DNA from: Candidatus Cloacimonas sp.
GTDB lineage: Bacteria; Cloacimonadota; Cloacimonadia; Cloacimonadales; Cloacimonadaceae
Direction: 5' to 3'
Length of the DNA: 64,000 bases
Assembly (NCBI GenBank): GCA_023227825.1
Contig: JALOCJ010000001.1
Location: 248,001 to 312,000 of the forward strand
The notes beneath the pieces were generated by a model that worked only from the letters and a program-made list of their open reading frames with translations, was not told the DNA's origin and searched no databases. Shown one piece after another: positions 1 through 8,812 of the stretch (position 1 is its first letter; each line of letters starts with the position of its first letter). The position numbers and the translations under genes were made by a program.

Positions 1-162
1 AACTGATACCTGGACACGCACTGCCAAATAATTTTTTAGGCAATGATAATTGATATCGTTTCTGAAAATAACTGTTAAACAGATTTTTAGTAATAGAAGC
101 TGGACAGATTACTGTCTGCTCTTAAGAAAGTAAATTATAAACACAAAGAAAAAGGAGTTAAA

Positions 163-816
163 ATGAAAATAGCTTATTTATTTATGCCCTTAGCTATTAT
201 TCTCTTGCTGCTTACCGCTTGTGCCACAACCGGTGATGAGCAGGCGACCAAACTTGTTACAAAATATGACATCGCCCTTACGAAAGTTAGTAGAGGCGGA
301 AATGAAACTACACGTAGTAAAGCTCCTGTGGCTGATACTACGCTGGTAGATAAATTGCGTTTCCACTATGATGACGAATTTATGCACACCATCTGGTATG
401 CTTCCGAGAATGGCTTTGAACTTACCTTATACAATGCCTCGGATAAAAATATTATTCTGGACTGGGAAAAGGGATTATATCTGGATTATGATAATATAGG
501 CCATCGCTTATTGATTTCCAGTACCCCTGATTCGGAAAAAGATAAACCCCAATCACCAAGCACAATAGCTCCCCGAACTAATATTACGGAAATAATCTAC
601 TCTGCTGATCATACCAATCCTTCTACCCTTTTAGGGGTTTATGTGCGCACTCCTCTTCTGCCCACAGAATACAAAAAGGCAGTTAGATTCAACGGCAAAG
701 AAATGAAAATTCAACTTCCCGTGATTATTGAAAATAACACCTATAACTATGAATTCACTTTCAAAATTATTGGAGTGCACCAAGTAGCAGCAAAAAGCAA
801 TTTGCTGTTTGGATAG
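163..816 (+). CDS. putative lipoprotein of unknown function
   Basis: The 217-residue product begins with a typical lipoprotein signal: basic MK, a hydrophobic stretch and the lipobox LLTAC, so Cys20 would be lipidated after signal peptidase II cleavage. A strong AAAGGAG lies just before the ATG, which fixes the start. The mature part has no motif I recognise. It is mixed in charge and rich in Asn, Thr and Tyr, with alternating hydrophobic segments that suggest a beta-sandwich. A Ser/Pro-rich stretch lies near residues 124-137. The gene stands alone: non-coding sequence precedes it and a palindrome plus the convergent hsp20 gene follow. Envelope location is inferred from the lipobox; I propose no function. 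Confidence 0.8.
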   Translation: MKIAYLFMPLAIILLLLTACATTGDEQATKLVTKYDIALTKVSRGGNETTRSKAPVADTTLVDKLRFHYDDEFMHTIWYASENGFELTLYNASDKNIILDWEKGLYLDYDNIGHRLLISSTPDSEKDKPQSPSTIAPRTNITEIIYSADHTNPSTLLGVYVRTPLLPTEYKKAVRFNGKEMKIQLPVIIENNTYNYEFTFKIIGVHQVAAKSNLLFG

Positions 817-909
817 TTAGTTAACATCCATTTTTATCCAAACTTAACAGTAAAAACTGTCTGGAATTGTTTAGTTCCCGGCTGTATTTAAATGTTTCTT
901 TCCTAAGTA

Positions 910-978
910 GCATTGCTTACCCATTGCTCACCCAATACGGATGCCATCCGTAATGGGTAGGTAATGAGTAAGCAATGC
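910..978. repeat. long imperfect palindrome between convergent genes
   Basis: Two arms of about 34 bases, GCATTGCTTAC...TACGGATG and its near-complement, meet almost without a loop at about 943/944, with about five mismatches. It lies between the stop of the lipoprotein gene and the Hsp20 gene, which face each other. There is no T-run, so it is not a standard intrinsic terminator. It resembles in layout the perfect palindrome at 42095-42140, which also sits between converging genes. The rest of 817-1265 shows nothing else I can support. Confidence 0.75.
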
Positions 979-1265
979 AAATAAGAAAGAAAAAGAGGTT
1001 GAGAAAGTTGAGAGAGTTTAGAGGGTTGAGATACCTTAAAGCTCCTGAGGGCGTAACAATGATATTAATCTATACAGCGTCCCTAAAATACTATTCTTCA
1101 CTTTTCATTGCTTTATCGTCATAAGTTCTATGTGCCCCGAAAGTTATTTCACAAGTGATAGTTTTAGAGGCACAAATGACTCCTGACTTCAAACGGTAAT
1201 GAATCTTTAATTAACTAATAAATTAGAAGAGAAATTGCGGAGTTTCCGCCTGCTCACTGCCCAAT

Positions 1266-1302
1266 AAAAAAAACAGGATTGCACTTCTCAGTGCAATCCT
1301 GT
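1266..1302 (-). terminator. intrinsic terminator of the Hsp20 gene
   Basis: On the minus strand a 13-bp perfect stem (ACAGGATTGCACT with its complement) closes a GAGA loop and runs directly into seven Ts. It lies just downstream of the hsp20 stop codon, in the right orientation. Confidence 0.9.
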
Positions 1303-1323
1303 AGTCTGTTACACCATAAATGC

Positions 1324-1761
1324 TTATTCTATGGTGATTTCTTTTTTAGGAGAGGGTTCCTTTTTCGGAATCGTTAGTTTCAGCACCCCATCTTCCATCT
1401 TGGCTGAGATTTTGCTTGCCTCAACATTTTCAGGAAGCAAGAGGTTACGGCGATAGCTACCACTGTATCTTTCACAGCGGTATACTGTGCCCTTGGTCTC
1501 TTCTTTGGTTACATCTTTATTAGCTTCAATCATTAATTGATTATCATGCATGCTAATTTTGACATCGTCTTTCTTAAATCCGGGCAGATTTGCTAGAATT
1601 TGGTAATCTTTATCATTCTCCACAATATCAATTGCCATAGCCCGGAAATTATCTTCCTCTCCTTCTTCTTCATAGAAACGATTGAAGAATTCGTCGAATA
1701 AGCTGAGCATATTGCTCATCGGTCTCAATTCGTTTGTTTTGCGATATGGTACGACTTTCAT
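1324..1761 (-). CDS. small heat shock protein, Hsp20/alpha-crystallin family
   Basis: The 145-residue protein has the family architecture. A short N-terminal arm with MLSLFDEFFNRF precedes the alpha-crystallin domain (about residues 38-140), which contains LPGFKKDDVKIS, YRRNLLLPENV and the hallmark DGVLKLTIPKKE. An IxI-like ITIE tail follows. Such proteins are ATP-independent holdases that bind unfolding proteins in the cytoplasm. The start follows a clear GGAGGTT ribosome site. It is monocistronic with its own terminator. No CIRCE or other heat-shock operator was identified upstream, where the 60-bp tandem array lies instead. Confidence 0.95.
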   Translation of the reverse strand: MKVVPYRKTNELRPMSNMLSLFDEFFNRFYEEEGEEDNFRAMAIDIVENDKDYQILANLPGFKKDDVKISMHDNQLMIEANKDVTKEETKGTVYRCERYSGSYRRNLLLPENVEASKISAKMEDGVLKLTIPKKEPSPKKEITIE

Positions 1762-1890
1762 TTTGAACCTCCATGTTCATTTTATCGTTCACTAATTATA
1801 ATAATCAGGTTTTCAAAAAAAGCAAGAAAAAAATTAGCAGTCCTTTGAAAAGAGTGCTAATTTCTTATTTAACAAGGAGAAAAATTTTTT

Positions 1891-2180
1891 AGCCACCGAA
1901 GACACCGAGATTTTTTTACAAAGAGAAAAAGAGGAAAAGAGTAATTTTTGAACCACCGAAGACACCGAGATTTTTTTACAAAGAGAAAAAGAGGAAAAGA
2001 GTAATTTTTGAACCACCGAAGACACCGAGATTTTTTTTACAAAGAGAATAAGAGGAAAAGAGTAATTTTGAGCCACCGAAGACACCGAGATTTTTTTACA
2101 AAGAGAAAAAGAGGAAAAGAGTAATTTTGAACCACCGAAGACACCGAGATTTTATTTTTACAAAGAGAATAAGAGGAAAA
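1891..2180. repeat. 60-bp tandem repeat array, about five copies
   Basis: A unit of about 60 bp begins with CCACCGAAGACACCGAGA and ends with CAAAGAGAAAAAGAGG. It is repeated at 1891, 1951, 2011, about 2072 and 2131 with only one- to few-base differences; the last copy is truncated. Reading frames through it are repeat artefacts. The purine-rich half is nearly identical to the 34-bp unit at 10998-11150. The CCACCGAA.ACACCGA half recurs singly near 6364. It lies upstream of both hsp20 and lepA, which diverge here. Confidence 0.95.
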
Positions 2181-2391
2181 AATCGGGATAAGGAGTTGGT
2201 AAATTCCGATTTGCCAAAGAAACTGTATGTTTCTAAATAAATTTATGTTTTAGACATCTGCCATTCCGGTTTTTTATAAATGAGCTGTTTCCAAAAGGAT
2301 AATTGACAAAAAGACAAGGCAGGTATTTTTGGAATTCAATATTCCGCACACCGGGAATACAGGTTAACTTGATACAAATTAAGGAAATAGA

Positions 2392-4191
2392 ATGAAAGAA
2401 GAATTTATCCGCAATTTCTGCATTGTGGCTCATATTGATCACGGAAAATCTACTTTGGCAGATAGATTTTTGGAAGAGACACATATTATCGGCAAAGGAA
2501 CTGATGTCTCTCAGGTTTTGGATAGTATGGATTTGGAACGCGAAAAAGGTATCACGATTAAAAGTCATGCTATCCGAATGGTATATAACTATCAGGGTCA
2601 AGATTATGTTTTAAACCTGATTGATACTCCTGGTCATGTAGATTTTTCTTATGAGGTCTCGCGTGCTTTGGCATCTTGTGAAGGAGCTGTTCTTTTAGTG
2701 GATGCTGCTCAAGGAATTGAAGCACAAACAATGAGCAATCTTTATTTAGCTTTAGATAACAACCTGGAAATATTGCCTGTAATCAATAAAATTGACTTGC
2801 CCAAAGCAGATATTGAAGGCACGGAAAATGATTTGTGCGAAATTTTAGGTTGCCTGCCAGAAGAAATAATCAAAGTTAGCGCTAAAACTGGTGAAGGAGT
2901 TCAAGACCTTTTAGATGTTATTGTAACTCGTTTACCTGCTCCTAAAGGAAATCCTGAAACTGCTCCCAGAGCATTGATTTTTGATTCCTATTTTGATATG
3001 TATCGGGGTGTAGTTGTTTTAGTCCGGGTTTTTGAGGGTCAATTACAAAAAGGAGATAAGATAAAGCTTTTTTCTACAGCAAGGGAATATGAAATTGAAG
3101 AAATCGGTTATTTGGGCTTAAAATTTTCTCCGCAAACTGAACTTACCTGTGGCGAAGCAGGTTATATAATTGCTAATATTAAAGAAGTTGCTGATGCCAG
3201 AGTAGGTGATACAATAACTGTAGCCAAAGGTGGTTGTGAAAATCCCCTTCCAGGTTTCAGAGAACCCAAACCAATGGTCTATAGCAGTATTTTTCCTATC
3301 AATGGAGAGGACTATGAAAATTTGGTGGAATCCATAGCCAAGCTGAAATTGAACGATGCCTCTCTTGTTTATGAAAAGGAAAGTTCTGCCGCTTTGGGTT
3401 ATGGATTTCGTTGCGGTTTTTTGGGAATGCTGCATTTGGAAATTGTGAAAGAACGTCTGCTGCGGGAATATAATCTTCCTATTATGGCTACAACCCCCAG
3501 TGTGCGTTTTTTGATTAAATTAAAAAGCGGAGAAGAACTGCAAATAAATAATCCTGTTGATTTTCCTGATCCCTCCACTCTTGAAAGCATTATGGAACCC
3601 TTTATGGATGCGGAAATAATTTTACCTACGGATTATATTGGCAATGTGCTGAAATTGGTTCAGGAACGTAGAGGTATTCAAAAAAACATTCAGTATATAG
3701 ATGAAAAAAGGGTCGCCTTGCATTATGAACTGCCGTTAATTGAGATTATCTTTGATTTTTATGATAAACTGAAAACGGTTAGCCGAGGTTATGCTTCTTT
3801 AGATTATACTTTTAAGGATTACAGAGAAGCCAATGTGGTGAAAGTGGATATCCTGATAAACGGAGAAAAGGTTGATGCCATGAGCTTTATCTGCCACCAG
3901 GATAAGGCATACAATTGGGGAAAAAGTGTAACTGAAACCCTTGCAGAAGTTATTCCGAAACATCTTTTCAAGATTGCTTTGCAGGCAGCAATTGGCGGAA
4001 AAATTATTGCTCGCAGCACTATTAATCCTTTACGGAAGGATGTTTTGGCAAAATGCTACGGAGGTGATGTTTCCCGCAAAAGAAAGCTGCTGGAAAAACA
4101 AAAAGAGGGCAAAAAAAAGATGAAGGAAATTGGTTCGGTTTCTGTTCCTCAAGAGGCATTTCTTGCTGTTTTAAAAGCGGATAGGGAATAA
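2392..4191 (+). CDS. lepA: elongation factor 4 (LepA), translational GTPase
   Basis: The 599-residue product has the normal LepA length and domain order. The GTPase domain shows AHIDHGKST (residues 14-22), switch II DTPGHVDF and the specificity motif NKID, followed by the EF-G-like domains II, III and V. It ends in the lysine-rich LepA C-terminal domain (GGDVSRKRKLLEKQK). The family binds ribosomes, promotes back-translocation and helps 30S biogenesis. An AAGGAAA site precedes the ATG. The Omp85-family gene starts only three bases after the stop codon, so the two are probably co-transcribed. No anomalies are visible. Confidence 0.98.
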   Translation: MKEEFIRNFCIVAHIDHGKSTLADRFLEETHIIGKGTDVSQVLDSMDLEREKGITIKSHAIRMVYNYQGQDYVLNLIDTPGHVDFSYEVSRALASCEGAVLLVDAAQGIEAQTMSNLYLALDNNLEILPVINKIDLPKADIEGTENDLCEILGCLPEEIIKVSAKTGEGVQDLLDVIVTRLPAPKGNPETAPRALIFDSYFDMYRGVVVLVRVFEGQLQKGDKIKLFSTAREYEIEEIGYLGLKFSPQTELTCGEAGYIIANIKEVADARVGDTITVAKGGCENPLPGFREPKPMVYSSIFPINGEDYENLVESIAKLKLNDASLVYEKESSAALGYGFRCGFLGMLHLEIVKERLLREYNLPIMATTPSVRFLIKLKSGEELQINNPVDFPDPSTLESIMEPFMDAEIILPTDYIGNVLKLVQERRGIQKNIQYIDEKRVALHYELPLIEIIFDFYDKLKTVSRGYASLDYTFKDYREANVVKVDILINGEKVDAMSFICHQDKAYNWGKSVTETLAEVIPKHLFKIALQAAIGGKIIARSTINPLRKDVLAKCYGGDVSRKRKLLEKQKEGKKKMKEIGSVSVPQEAFLAVLKADRE

Positions 4192-4194
4192 AGG

Positions 4195-5871
4195 GTGGTC
4201 TTTTTTCAGAGCAGGCACTGTTTTTTTACTCTCTTTTTCTGCCTTTCTTTTTTGCCGCTTTTTGCGATAAATATTGGAGCTATTAACTTTCAGGGAATTT
4301 CCGGAATAGAAGAAACAGAACTTATTAAAGCCAGCGGTTTGCAAAAAGGACTGGAATACAACCCGGAACTTGTTTCCAATGCTACTTCCAATTTGTATAA
4401 ATATTTGCAGAATAAAGGCAGATACTTTATTTGGATTTCTTCTCCGGAACTGATTCCAGATGAAACTGGAACTGTTTCCCTGCTTTTCAGTATTCAGGAA
4501 AAAGCACCTTCCGATGAGGTTAAAATCCGCTTTCAGGGTATGCAGTATTTCAGTGAAGCAAAACTCTTTCAACTTCTTCTTCTTTCGCAGGAAAAAAATT
4601 ATCGTTTAGACCAGCTTTCCAGAATTATGCAACAAACCCTTTCATTATATAACAACAGAGGTTATCTCTTTGCTAAAGTTGAACTGGATTCTTTGGTTTT
4701 AGAAGAGGCATTGACTGCATATATTGGAATTGATGAAGGGAAACCACTGCGCGTAAAGAACTATGTTTTTAGGGGGAATAAAGTTACAAAAGAAAAAACA
4801 CTGTTGCATCTTTCCGGCTTGGAAAACATAGAATTGGTAACTCCTGAGGTCTTAACTCAGGCAGAAGAAAACATCCGGCGTAAGAATTATATCCGCGATT
4901 GCAATGTGGAACCAATTAATGAAAATACCTTGCTGATAAATATAGAAGAAAGCAAAATGACTTATCTGGAAGGCGTTTTAGGAATGAATCGGAGTAATGA
5001 GGAATTCAAACTCTCAGGTCAAATCCGTTTACAATTTTTAAATCTTTGGGGTACCGACCGTGCTATAAAACTCTTCTGGAAACAAATTCCAACTTCCAAT
5101 AGTGAACTTTCTTTATCTTATCATGAATCAGGAATTCCGGGAATTCCTGTTGCTGGAGATTTTGAACTCTATAGAGCTCAACAGGATTCCACCTGGATAA
5201 AAACCCGAGGTATTTTAGAGGTCTATTATCAAATGCTGAAACACAGCTTGGGTATTGAATTGGCTAGTGAATCATTAACTCCTGGTTCCAGAAGACCTGC
5301 TATTATAAATAAAGAAAAGGCACAAAGTGTAGGTGCTTTTTGGAATTACAGCAATTACGCAGGCGGCGTAAATCCCTATAAAGGTATGGAAATGAAATTG
5401 CTCTACCGTTTAACAGGAAGCAATCTGACAAAACATTTATATGGAGCTACCGAAGCAGGTGTAAAGAGCTATATCCCTGTTAAAAATCGCTTTGTAGGTT
5501 TTATAGGTGTAGAAATTCGTAATCTGGAAAATAGAAATGTAGAGCTCTGGCAACAATATAAAATGGGGGGCTATGGAACTTTACGAGGTTATTATGAAGA
5601 TGAATTCAGCTCTTTTCGTCTTGCCTGGATCAACTATGAATTGCGCTATCGTCTCAATCCTGATTCATATATTTATGTCCTCTTTGATCAGGGATTTTTA
5701 GGTAGAGAAAAAAATAAGCTAAAGACCGATCTCTTTGGTCTCGGTTTCGGAATAAAAATAAATACACGCTTAGGAATTTTAGGATTGGAATATGCTCTTG
5801 GTTATAGAGATAAACACTTTGCCAATCTTAATTCCGGGATGATTCATCTAGGCTTGGATGTAGCTTTCTAA
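4195..5871 (+). CDS. Omp85/BamA-family outer membrane protein with POTRA-like domains
   Basis: The start is GTG three bases after the lepA stop, and the product has a hydrophobic signal peptide (FFTLFFCLSFLPLFA). The N-terminal half (residues about 25-260) contains POTRA-like modules, for example YVFRGNKVTKEKTLLHLSGL. The C-terminal half is rich in alternating aromatic strands of a 16-strand-type barrel. It carries GGYGTLRGYYED, the LRGY version of the Omp85 lid-loop VRGF motif, and ends in a strand with terminal phenylalanine (GLDVAF). At 558 residues it is shorter than a typical five-POTRA BamA, so a TamA-like or accessory insertase/secretion role is more likely. The substrate is unknown. 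Confidence 0.85.
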   Translation: MVFFQSRHCFFTLFFCLSFLPLFAINIGAINFQGISGIEETELIKASGLQKGLEYNPELVSNATSNLYKYLQNKGRYFIWISSPELIPDETGTVSLLFSIQEKAPSDEVKIRFQGMQYFSEAKLFQLLLLSQEKNYRLDQLSRIMQQTLSLYNNRGYLFAKVELDSLVLEEALTAYIGIDEGKPLRVKNYVFRGNKVTKEKTLLHLSGLENIELVTPEVLTQAEENIRRKNYIRDCNVEPINENTLLINIEESKMTYLEGVLGMNRSNEEFKLSGQIRLQFLNLWGTDRAIKLFWKQIPTSNSELSLSYHESGIPGIPVAGDFELYRAQQDSTWIKTRGILEVYYQMLKHSLGIELASESLTPGSRRPAIINKEKAQSVGAFWNYSNYAGGVNPYKGMEMKLLYRLTGSNLTKHLYGATEAGVKSYIPVKNRFVGFIGVEIRNLENRNVELWQQYKMGGYGTLRGYYEDEFSSFRLAWINYELRYRLNPDSYIYVLFDQGFLGREKNKLKTDLFGLGFGIKINTRLGILGLEYALGYRDKHFANLNSGMIHLGLDVAF

Positions 5872-6085
5872 AAAAAATACTTGCCAAGATTTTGGTATTT
5901 AAAAATGATGGCTCCAATAACTAAGTATATAGATGTGACTAAGGACTGTGTGAAGGATAGATAAGAGTTTAAGCTCTATCAGACCTTCAATAGAACCGGC
6001 AAATTTTTATATGTCTTGCCAAAACAAATCAAAAAAAAGAAAAAAACCTAAGTACCCGAAAGGGAATTTGCTTATGGAGGAATCA

Positions 6086-6277
6086 ATGAAGAAAGTTCTC
6101 TTAATCACCTTGCTCGCTATGTTGCTGATCAGCACATTGGTTACTGGCTGCAAACAGAAAGCAGAAGAACCCCAGGAAGAAGTAGCTCCTGTTGAAGAAA
6201 CTACTCCTGCTCCTGATACAACTGTAGCTCCTGAACAGAGCCAAACACCTACAACTACTACCCCAGTTGGCAAGTAG
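6086..6277 (+). CDS. very small lipoprotein with Glu/Pro/Thr-rich tail
   Basis: I start the gene at the ATG at 6086, not at an in-frame ATG 75 bases upstream. GGAGG at 6076-6080 is perfectly spaced for it, and the signal peptide (KKVLLITLLAML...) begins there. The 63-residue precursor has lipobox LVTGC, giving Cys22 and a mature peptide of about 42 residues. That peptide is almost entirely Glu, Pro, Thr, Val and Ala (EEVAPVEETTPAPD...), so it is probably unstructured and acidic. A strong terminator follows, so it is expressed as its own unit. Function unknown; it could be a surface or periplasmic spacer peptide. Confidence 0.75.
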   Translation: MKKVLLITLLAMLLISTLVTGCKQKAEEPQEEVAPVEETTPAPDTTVAPEQSQTPTTTTPVGK

Positions 6278-6309
6278 TTTATCAGCTAATAAACAATAGC
6301 GCAGTCCTT

Positions 6310-6342
6310 AAAAAAACGGGTGTCTTCGGATACCCGTTTTTT
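6310..6342 (+). terminator. intrinsic terminator with UUCG loop
   Basis: The stem CGGGTGTC/GATACCCG closes a TTCG tetraloop, flanked by an A-run and six Ts. It lies 33 bases after the small lipoprotein stop codon. The A and T runs extend pairing, so it could also work on the other strand. Confidence 0.9.
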
Positions 6343-6386
6343 GTTTTGGGCAGATTTTATTTTAGCCACCGAAAACACCGAAAAGA

Positions 6387-6503
6387 ATGAAACACGAAGA
6401 TTACGCAGATTTATTTGAAGATTTATCAAGAATCAGATCATATCTTGTTGGCAAAGGACTGAATGCCCATTTCGCAGAATATACAAAAGAATTTCCCTTC
6501 TAA
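6387..6503 (+). CDS. doubtful 38-residue ORF in a dispersed repeat fragment
   Basis: An ATG-initiated frame of 38 codons (begins MKHEDYADLF, ends YTKEFPF) starts inside a CCACCGAAAACACCGAAA segment of the dispersed repeat family. No proper Shine-Dalgarno sequence is visible; only GAAAAG directly abuts the ATG. It may be the decayed 5' end of a former gene. The rest of the 6278-6689 gap holds the terminator above, an 8-bp-period tract and a plain stretch before the repressor gene. Confidence 0.2.
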   Translation: MKHEDYADLFEDLSRIRSYLVGKGLNAHFAEYTKEFPF

Positions 6504-6535
6504 AAAAGATAATTGGCAATTGATGATGAACTGGT

Positions 6536-6600
6536 TTCCATCTTCCATCTCGCCATCTCGCTTTTTTGCTATCTCGCTGTTTCACCATCTCGCAATTTAC
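6536..6600. repeat. degenerate 8-bp-period tract (CCATCTCG units)
   Basis: The motif CATCTCG or TATCTCG recurs at roughly 8-bp spacing with interruptions. The same unit forms a cleaner tract at 11892-11934. Confidence 0.6.
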
Positions 6601-6689
6601 CTTGACAGATTTAGTGATACTAATAATTATAGTTTCGGATGTTAAATATACTTCATTCTAAGTATTGCTAACATCAGAAGGAGATAATA

Positions 6690-7412
6690 ATGATTGGAGA
6701 ACGCCTTAAACAGATTCGTCAAGTATTGGGAATCAAACAGGTTGATTTAGCCAAGGTCTTAAAGATAAATCCTTCAGCCATATCTCAAATGGAAAGTGGC
6801 AGAACTAATCCTTCTCTGGAAACACTTATGGAATTGGTTGTGAACTATAATGTGAATCTGCATTGGTTAATAACAGGAGTTGGGAAAATGTTTAATACTG
6901 CTAATGATACCTCTCCTCAAAACGGTTCCTGGGATAATTTTCAGAAACTTTTAAATGACCGTTTGGAAGAAATTGTTCAGGCACGCTTAGATTTAATGGA
7001 TTCCGATACAGTAGAAATTCCGGTTAGTGGAGAAATTGCCGCAGGTGAACCAATGGAAAATTATGGCCCATTACTAGATGTTATAACAGTGCGTCGTTCC
7101 TTGATAAATGGTGCTTTGAATAACTTTGTAGCTTTAAGAGTTAATGGACGCAGTATGGAACCTGATATTAGAAATCAGGATCTGGTGTTAATCCGTTATT
7201 CTAATGAATGGCATGAACTTACAGGCAAGATTTGTGCGGTGCGTATTGATGGAGGAATAACTTTAAAGCGTTTGGTTTTGGATGATGCCCAAAAGATGAT
7301 CATCTTGCTTTCCATAAATGAAAAGTATCAACCGATTCTGATTGATCCCGACAGTAATACAGATGTTACACTAATCGGTTCGTTATATTTTTTGCTTAGG
7401 ATGTTACCTTAA
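6690..7412 (+). CDS. XRE-type transcriptional regulator with S24 (LexA-like) autopeptidase domain
   Basis: Residues 1-65 form a Cro/CI-type helix-turn-helix (LGIKQVDLAKVLKINPSAISQMESG). Residues about 110-235 are an S24 peptidase fold. The expected elements are an Ala-Gly cleavage site (Ala118-Gly119), the catalytic Ser155 in VNGRSMEPDI and a lysine in ITLKRL (Lys193 region). It therefore looks like a self-cleaving repressor, as in LexA or phage CI proteins, able to respond to RecA filaments; that response is inference. AGAAGGAGAT precedes the start. No phage genes are nearby. rmuC follows after 15 bases behind AAGGAGGGG, so the two are likely one operon, consistent with a DNA-damage link. 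Confidence 0.88.
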   Translation: MIGERLKQIRQVLGIKQVDLAKVLKINPSAISQMESGRTNPSLETLMELVVNYNVNLHWLITGVGKMFNTANDTSPQNGSWDNFQKLLNDRLEEIVQARLDLMDSDTVEIPVSGEIAAGEPMENYGPLLDVITVRRSLINGALNNFVALRVNGRSMEPDIRNQDLVLIRYSNEWHELTGKICAVRIDGGITLKRLVLDDAQKMIILLSINEKYQPILIDPDSNTDVTLIGSLYFLLRMLP

Positions 7413-7427
7413 GGAGGGGCAAGAAAA

Positions 7428-8807
7428 ATGATTTTAGTTTATGTTCTTATTATTGTAGCTATCCTGCTTGCTATCTTAAATTTATTTATCTTACTTTCCC
7501 AAAGGCATAGAGGAAAGGAAAACGGAAATATCAGTGAATTGAAAGGTGCCTTTGAAACCTTTGAACGTTATAATCGGGAAGAAATGGGCAGGTTACGCAC
7601 TGAACTTTTAAATATCAGTGCCGAAAATCGTAAGGAACTTAATGATTCTATTAAAGCACAAAATGATGTATTAATCAAACAAAGCACTGCCAGCAGGGAA
7701 GAACTGAATAATTCCTTTAATGCTTTAAAACAACAGCTTAATAACGATTCTGCCACAAACAGGGAAGAACTGAAAAAAGCCCTGAATGACCTTTCTGAAA
7801 ATTTTAGCCGCAGAATGACTGACCTGATAAATACACAACAACAGGAAGCAGAAACATCGCGTAAAAACCTGGAAACCAAAATGGAACAGATTCGTCAAAA
7901 TAACGAAACCAAACTGGAACAAATGCGTCAAACGGTAGATGAAAAATTGCACGAAACCCTGGAAAAGCGTTTGGGGGAAAGTTTTAAGCAGGTTAGTGAG
8001 CGTTTGGAACTAGTGCATAAAAGTATGGGCGAAATGCAAAGTTTGGCAAATGGAGTTGGAGACCTGAAAAAAGCACTTACCAATGTCAAAAGACAGGGTG
8101 TTTTAGGTGAAATTCAGTTAGCGAATTTACTGGAAGATATATTAACTCCCGAACAGTATGAGAAAAACTTCCGACCGAATAAAAACCGTGATGAAAATGT
8201 AGAATTTGCTATTCGCCTGCCTGGTAATTCAGAAAAAGAAGAATTTGTATTTCTGCCCATAGATGCCAAGTTTCCTATAGCGGACTATCAAAATATTATG
8301 AATGCTTATGATTCTGGAGATTTAGCAGCTGTGGAAAGTGCCCGAAAAAGTATGATTCAAAGGATAAAAAGTTGTGCTAAAGATATATGTGATAAATATA
8401 TCAATCCACCAGTTACTACTGATTTCGGAATGCTGTTTCTACCTTTTGAGGGTCTTTATGCTGAAGTTTTAAGAATTCCTGGACTTTTTGAAACTATTAT
8501 GCGGGATAATCATGTTATCATTTGTGGTCCAACTACTACTGCCGCAGTAATTAACAGTTTACAAGTGGGTTTTCGCACTTTGGCAATTCAGAAAAAGACC
8601 TCTGAGGTCTGGAAAATACTGGCTTCTATCAAACAGGAATTTGGCAAATTTGGGACTATTTTGGATCAAACCCAAAAGAAACTGCAGGAAGCATCAAATA
8701 ATATTGAAAAAGCAAGTTACCGCAGCAGGCAAATAGAAAAGCGTCTGGATAAGGTTCAGGAATTACCTGTGGAAGAAGTAGAAATAGAACAAATCTTGGA
8801 TGTTTGA
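7428..8807 (+). CDS. rmuC: DNA recombination protein RmuC
   Basis: The 459-residue protein has an N-terminal membrane anchor (residues 2-22) and then a long coiled coil (about 30-220). The coil includes short Asn/Glu-rich repeats such as REELNNSFNALKQQ. The conserved RmuC nuclease-like domain follows: RQGVLGEIQLANLLEDIL, FLPIDAKFPIADYQ, FGMLFLPFEGLYAEV and GPTTTAAVINSLQVGF. The family suppresses recombination at inverted repeats and is placed in the PD-(D/E)XK superfamily. That is notable in a chromosome so rich in palindromes, though the link is speculative. It ends just before a palindrome cluster. Confidence 0.95.
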   Translation: MILVYVLIIVAILLAILNLFILLSQRHRGKENGNISELKGAFETFERYNREEMGRLRTELLNISAENRKELNDSIKAQNDVLIKQSTASREELNNSFNALKQQLNNDSATNREELKKALNDLSENFSRRMTDLINTQQQEAETSRKNLETKMEQIRQNNETKLEQMRQTVDEKLHETLEKRLGESFKQVSERLELVHKSMGEMQSLANGVGDLKKALTNVKRQGVLGEIQLANLLEDILTPEQYEKNFRPNKNRDENVEFAIRLPGNSEKEEFVFLPIDAKFPIADYQNIMNAYDSGDLAAVESARKSMIQRIKSCAKDICDKYINPPVTTDFGMLFLPFEGLYAEVLRIPGLFETIMRDNHVIICGPTTTAAVINSLQVGFRTLAIQKKTSEVWKILASIKQEFGKFGTILDQTQKKLQEASNNIEKASYRSRQIEKRLDKVQELPVEEVEIEQILDV

Positions 8808-8812
8808 TTGCC

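Noticed and set aside
1834..2085. Repetitive 83-codon minus-strand frame (SVSSVVQKLLFSSF repeats)
   Set aside because: It is a translation of the 60-bp tandem array; there is no ribosome site and the frame depends on the period being a multiple of three.
6690..8807. Prophage remnant suggested by the CI-like repressor
   Set aside because: No integrase, structural or lysis genes nearby; S24 regulators also act as host stress regulators and rmuC follows directly.
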